From Lewinellaceae bacterium (GTDB taxonomy: Bacteria > Bacteroidota > Bacteroidia > Chitinophagales > Saprospiraceae), in NCBI GenBank assembly GCA_020636105.1, contig JACJYL010000001.1:3844001-3908000 (forward strand): 64,000 nucleotides of DNA, given 5' to 3'. The notes under the pieces were generated by a model, which was not told the DNA's origin, did no database searches, and saw only the letters and a program-made list of their open reading frames with translations. A program made the translations under genes and the position numbers. Position 1 is the stretch's first letter; every line of letters begins with the position of its first letter. Below, piece after piece: positions 62,201-64,000 of this stretch.

Positions 62201-62720
62201 CATCCTGGAAATTGATTTGAACTTGAAAGAAGCGTCTTTGCTGGAAAATGAGCAAAAGAAAGAAGACTTTACCTTCTCGATCCAGCCCTTTGTAAAAAGC
62301 GTTCCCGAGGCCCTGTGGAGTCCGGAGTCCTTGAATACAAAAGATAAAACGCCAAAGGAAGCGAAGGTGATAAGGAATACGCTGGCAGGTTTGATCATCC
62401 AACCAATTGAAAGGCCTATTCCCAAAGGTACGCCGGAATTTGACCTGAAGGGTAAGTTCAACCCTGTAACAAAGCAGCTCGAGTGGGAACGAAGTTTCTT
62501 AAAGACCGGGCCTGATAATAAAAAAACCACAAGAGATTCGATAAAAAAAGCTGATGATAAATCCTCGGTGGCCATTGATATTATGAAAGCATTTTACCTG
62601 CTGGAAGACGAAGCCATTGAACCCCAAACGATTAATCATCAAAAATGGGAAGCGTATGTAGATGAATTGCAGGATGATCCTGTGATATCAGGGATAGGCG
62701 AAATTCCTCAATACGAATAA
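59283..62720 (+). CDS. DUF6603 domain-containing 1145-residue protein
   Basis: A very large beta-rich protein without signal peptide. Residues 1-130 carry the module described for the previous gene; a similar strand-helix-strand unit seems to recur near 250 (ETFSLENLPLAGKIL). The central part (about 385-870) matches my memory of DUF6603: VTEFYLDGLGISFKKDPIEV, GPAFFFVNGIAAGFGINRK followed by DFPLVSLVMN, DYWLAVGIKFTSFKIIDSF, and the end WGPPFAGEILVTWNIFSFTV plus LSWDEFRSSFL. An acidic linker (about 880-905) leads to a C-terminal domain of about 240 residues. Amphipathic strands suggest a long beta-sheet or groove. No function is known. Confidence 0.8.
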   Translation: MSDTSAKTDQENSSNEDDRKNPWRLGLYGTFLYGGLEFSGRTGVSMGKEKSIYFFLEKVGKPLGVGDLIRAFDDRFKDADLPDVLGKLPAVKSIFIKYGSTVDESKFEIGLKTQIEINDKTPPLDITLLYRYDKTKESSSNSFGGILEIGDHHFSVEFSSQKITGGAGNGESSSSFLLARYDYSGALNLKTLFEPLFKGAPNFIPDITIQNFKAFLLYSKENKQVGGDPGKTSSSRFLLGIGAGLGETFSLENLPLAGKILQGDKSFKIDEILVMVSWGSFTKEEFKALNGGKEEALKLPEPDANIGKQGGFAFHLSVKMTIGKERKAYFFSPGQKQLEADAKEEQAAVKKGEDKNLPAAKDTNVTNIPGTVSSSAKWVKIGKKLGPVELQRVGFGFYKGNIIILLDTSLTIAALGVQLKGFGLGFEAKWPPKVTEFYLDGLGISFKKDPIEVSGAFMRGTQEVDGQMVNVYTGAAVLKLSKFKISALGSFAKVVVTVDKIDPQTQLVLLDENGVPVKEDNSYTSMFIYGAYDGPIGGPAFFFVNGIAAGFGINRKVNVPGIDEVQDFPLVSLVMNANVAKPKSLMDILSDLQTPQKSGKLPIEISRGDYWLAVGIKFTSFKIIDSFILLIVSFGNRLRFDILGLSVLSLPPKLGEMDPLVYVELVLKISFGTDSDVITVEAMITRNSYVFGKDAKLRGGFALYIWIRGRQEGDFVVTLGGYHPRFKKPVHYPTVDRLSLNWQILPVLSMKGELYFALTPSHIMAGGKWEVEFKTSFLRAYVIIWVDILIGWAPFQYDLSAGIRIGIEAHIAFIHFKLEMSAELTIWGPPFAGEILVTWNIFSFTVPFGDSSKKEPDPLSWDEFRSSFLPTKKEANTNEEVDTEEEITLEEEITQPLTIFIEDGIIVDHKDQEGNSLYKIVNPHKLVLKIDSDIPITSLTEAVNNRLKLQGEAPIQAPVILGIRPMGISQLTSILEIDLNLKEASLLENEQKKEDFTFSIQPFVKSVPEALWSPESLNTKDKTPKEAKVIRNTLAGLIIQPIERPIPKGTPEFDLKGKFNPVTKQLEWERSFLKTGPDNKKTTRDSIKKADDKSSVAIDIMKAFYLLEDEAIEPQTINHQKWEAYVDELQDDPVISGIGEIPQYE

Positions 62721-62752
62721 TAAAAATGACCAAAAAAATAATGACGATATAG

Positions 62753-64000
62753 ATGGCGAATGATGCATCAAAAATAGAATGGAAAGAGGAGAAACTCGTT
62801 TTTATCCAACATAGCCTTCCAACCATGCTGGCAGGGAAATACCATTTTACTGCCGATGTCACGGGGATCGAGGATAAAAATGGTGCAGCCGTTGGTGGAT
62901 TAGAAGGAAATTCACAAACCTTTCACGTTGATGCTCCACGGTTTACCCTGGATGTGGGAGGCATCTATGCAGTGTATCCTCCGGACGGGCATTATGGGCA
63001 TGTAAAAACAAGCCTGCCCCATATCGTTTTTAACCGAAGGACTTTACCGTGGGAGCGAACCATTGATGGTCAATTGGCTAAGGATGCTGCCAACCCCATA
63101 CCCTGGATGGCTTTGCTTTTGTTGTCTGAAAAAGAGATACTTGAAAATAAGGAAAAGCCCATTAAAATACAAACCGGTTCCCTGAGCGATTTGGAGGTAA
63201 AGCAGGACAACATAAAGCGCCCTGCATTAACACTAAATCCATGGGAAAAGGTAGACTTAAGCCAGCCTTGTCAATATATAGATATACCGGGAGCGTTATT
63301 TAAGAACATAGCCCCGCCCCTGGAAGACTTGCCTTTCCTGGCTCACGTAAAAAAGGTATCTGTCGACCAGAATAAAGAAGCGGCCAGTATCGATGATGAC
63401 GGCTTTTTTTCTACCCTCATCTGTAATAGAATGCCTTCAGTCAATCAGGAGGATCCAGATTCAGGCTTACATCATACCGTTTTTCTGGTGTCCCTGGAAG
63501 GGCATCAGGACACGATAGAAAAAAAAGGTGAATTAACAAATGAAACGTCCGTTCGGGTAGTTACCTTTTATCAGTGGAGTTTTACCCAGGCTGCCGGCAA
63601 AAATTTTAAAGAACTGTGTGAAGATTTAGCCGTCAATCAACTTAAGTACCACCCTGATCTTCCTGATAAAGAAAATCCTGATTCACCAGCTTCAAAGGAA
63701 AAGCAAGCTTCCATGGCGGCTTTAGAGAAAAATAAGGCTTTGCAAAAAGCTTTTGAGTATGGTTATGTTCCGTTGCCGCAACATACCCGAAATGGCCTTG
63801 AAACGTACGCCTGGTACCGGGGACCTTTAAGCCCGAATTTTGTTCCTACTGACCCCCGGACCAGGATCTACCGAAGTGCAGACAAGGCCCTTAGGTATGA
63901 TCAGGACACCGGCCTCTTCGATGCTTCCTATGCCGCTGCCTGGCAACTGGGCCGCATGCTTGCCCTGAAGGATAGTTTATTTAGTAAAGATTTATTTACC
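62753..64000 (+). CDS. Partial large protein downstream of DUF6603, runs off the window
   Basis: An open frame from the ATG at 62753 stays open for 416 codons to the window edge. It starts MANDASKIEWKEEKLVFIQH and contains PHIVFNRRTLPWERTIDG, then NPIPWMALLLLSEKEI, WYRGPLSPNFVPTD and, near residue 385, KALRYDQDTGLFDASYAAAW followed by QLGRMLALKD. The last segment resembles large uncharacterised proteins I recall from Actinobacteria and Cyanobacteria. No signal peptide. It starts 32 bp after the DUF6603 stop codon, so both are surely co-transcribed. Function unknown. Confidence 0.75.
   Translation, partial: MANDASKIEWKEEKLVFIQHSLPTMLAGKYHFTADVTGIEDKNGAAVGGLEGNSQTFHVDAPRFTLDVGGIYAVYPPDGHYGHVKTSLPHIVFNRRTLPWERTIDGQLAKDAANPIPWMALLLLSEKEILENKEKPIKIQTGSLSDLEVKQDNIKRPALTLNPWEKVDLSQPCQYIDIPGALFKNIAPPLEDLPFLAHVKKVSVDQNKEAASIDDDGFFSTLICNRMPSVNQEDPDSGLHHTVFLVSLEGHQDTIEKKGELTNETSVRVVTFYQWSFTQAAGKNFKELCEDLAVNQLKYHPDLPDKENPDSPASKEKQASMAALEKNKALQKAFEYGYVPLPQHTRNGLETYAWYRGPLSPNFVPTDPRTRIYRSADKALRYDQDTGLFDASYAAAWQLGRMLALKDSLFSKDLFT

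Noticed and set aside
57747..64000. Contractile injection system or phage tail cluster
   Set aside because: No sheath, tube, baseplate or AAA+ ATPase gene is visible in the window; could only be revisited with sequence beyond 64000.

Overview
The window looks like a chromosomal segment of a member of the Bacteroidota, most likely of the Saprospiraceae/Lewinella type. The evidence is: TonB-dependent receptors with N-terminal carboxypeptidase-like plug extensions, a C-terminal type IX secretion sorting domain (49957-51654), S46 and DPP4-type peptidases, OmpA proteins with thrombospondin type 3 repeats, DUF2911, DUF5995 and DUF2805 proteins, the rel-fur-purA gene order, a tRNA without an encoded CCA, and several upstream TAnnTTTG elements (the Bacteroidota -7 box). 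The exact genus cannot be fixed from the sequence alone. Most of the window is ordinary core genome.

Layout. 1-8.4 kb (minus strand): SDR oxidoreductase, DPP4-like peptidase, a TonB receptor next to a secreted heavy-metal-associated (HMA) protein, a START-domain protein overlapping the rRNA methyltransferase RlmF, and an AT-rich orphan secreted protein. 8.4-8.8 kb: a noncoding block of nested perfect palindromes. 8.8-18 kb: asnS, a large TonB receptor, then purA, a Fur-family regulator and a bifunctional (p)ppGpp synthetase/hydrolase. 18.2-23.3 kb: tRNA-Leu(UAG) with a nearby copy of its 3' end, then tig-clpP-clpX (protein folding and degradation), truA and a CopZ-like HMA protein. 23.4-32.4 kb: S46 peptidase, APC permease, a conserved protein with a nucleosidase-like C-terminus, an OmpA protein and a DUF2911 protein. 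32.9-45.1 kb: an alkyltransferase-like protein, a TrpF-like protein lacking the catalytic Cys, SPOR-rodA (cell wall), a YjbQ-family protein, aconitase, an LpxH-like phosphoesterase, glgA-glgC (glycogen synthesis), fni (isoprenoids) and a PLP-dependent dehydratase. 45.2-55 kb: a large BNR-repeat secreted protein, an unknown membrane protein, an AT-rich T9SS-exported SBBP-repeat protein flanked by attC-like sequence, a broken DUF4238 gene, a YkgJ-type cysteine-cluster protein and priA. 55-57.3 kb: DUF5995, two paralogous small membrane proteins, DUF2805.

57.7-64 kb is the accessory part most likely to be an undescribed system. It is a run of same-strand genes without signal peptides: a 105-residue protein, a 254-residue protein, a 1145-residue DUF6603-type protein and a >416-residue protein that runs off the window. 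The 254-residue protein and the N-terminus of the DUF6603 protein appear to share a strand-helix-strand module, suggesting parts of one assembly. No function is known to me for this set.

Other observations worth following up: the attC-like cassette boundaries around 49.8-51.7 kb, the hidden AMP-nucleosidase-like motif set in the 27.3-29.0 kb gene, the nested palindromes at 8.47-8.64 kb, and the tRNA 3'-end duplication at 18.4 kb.
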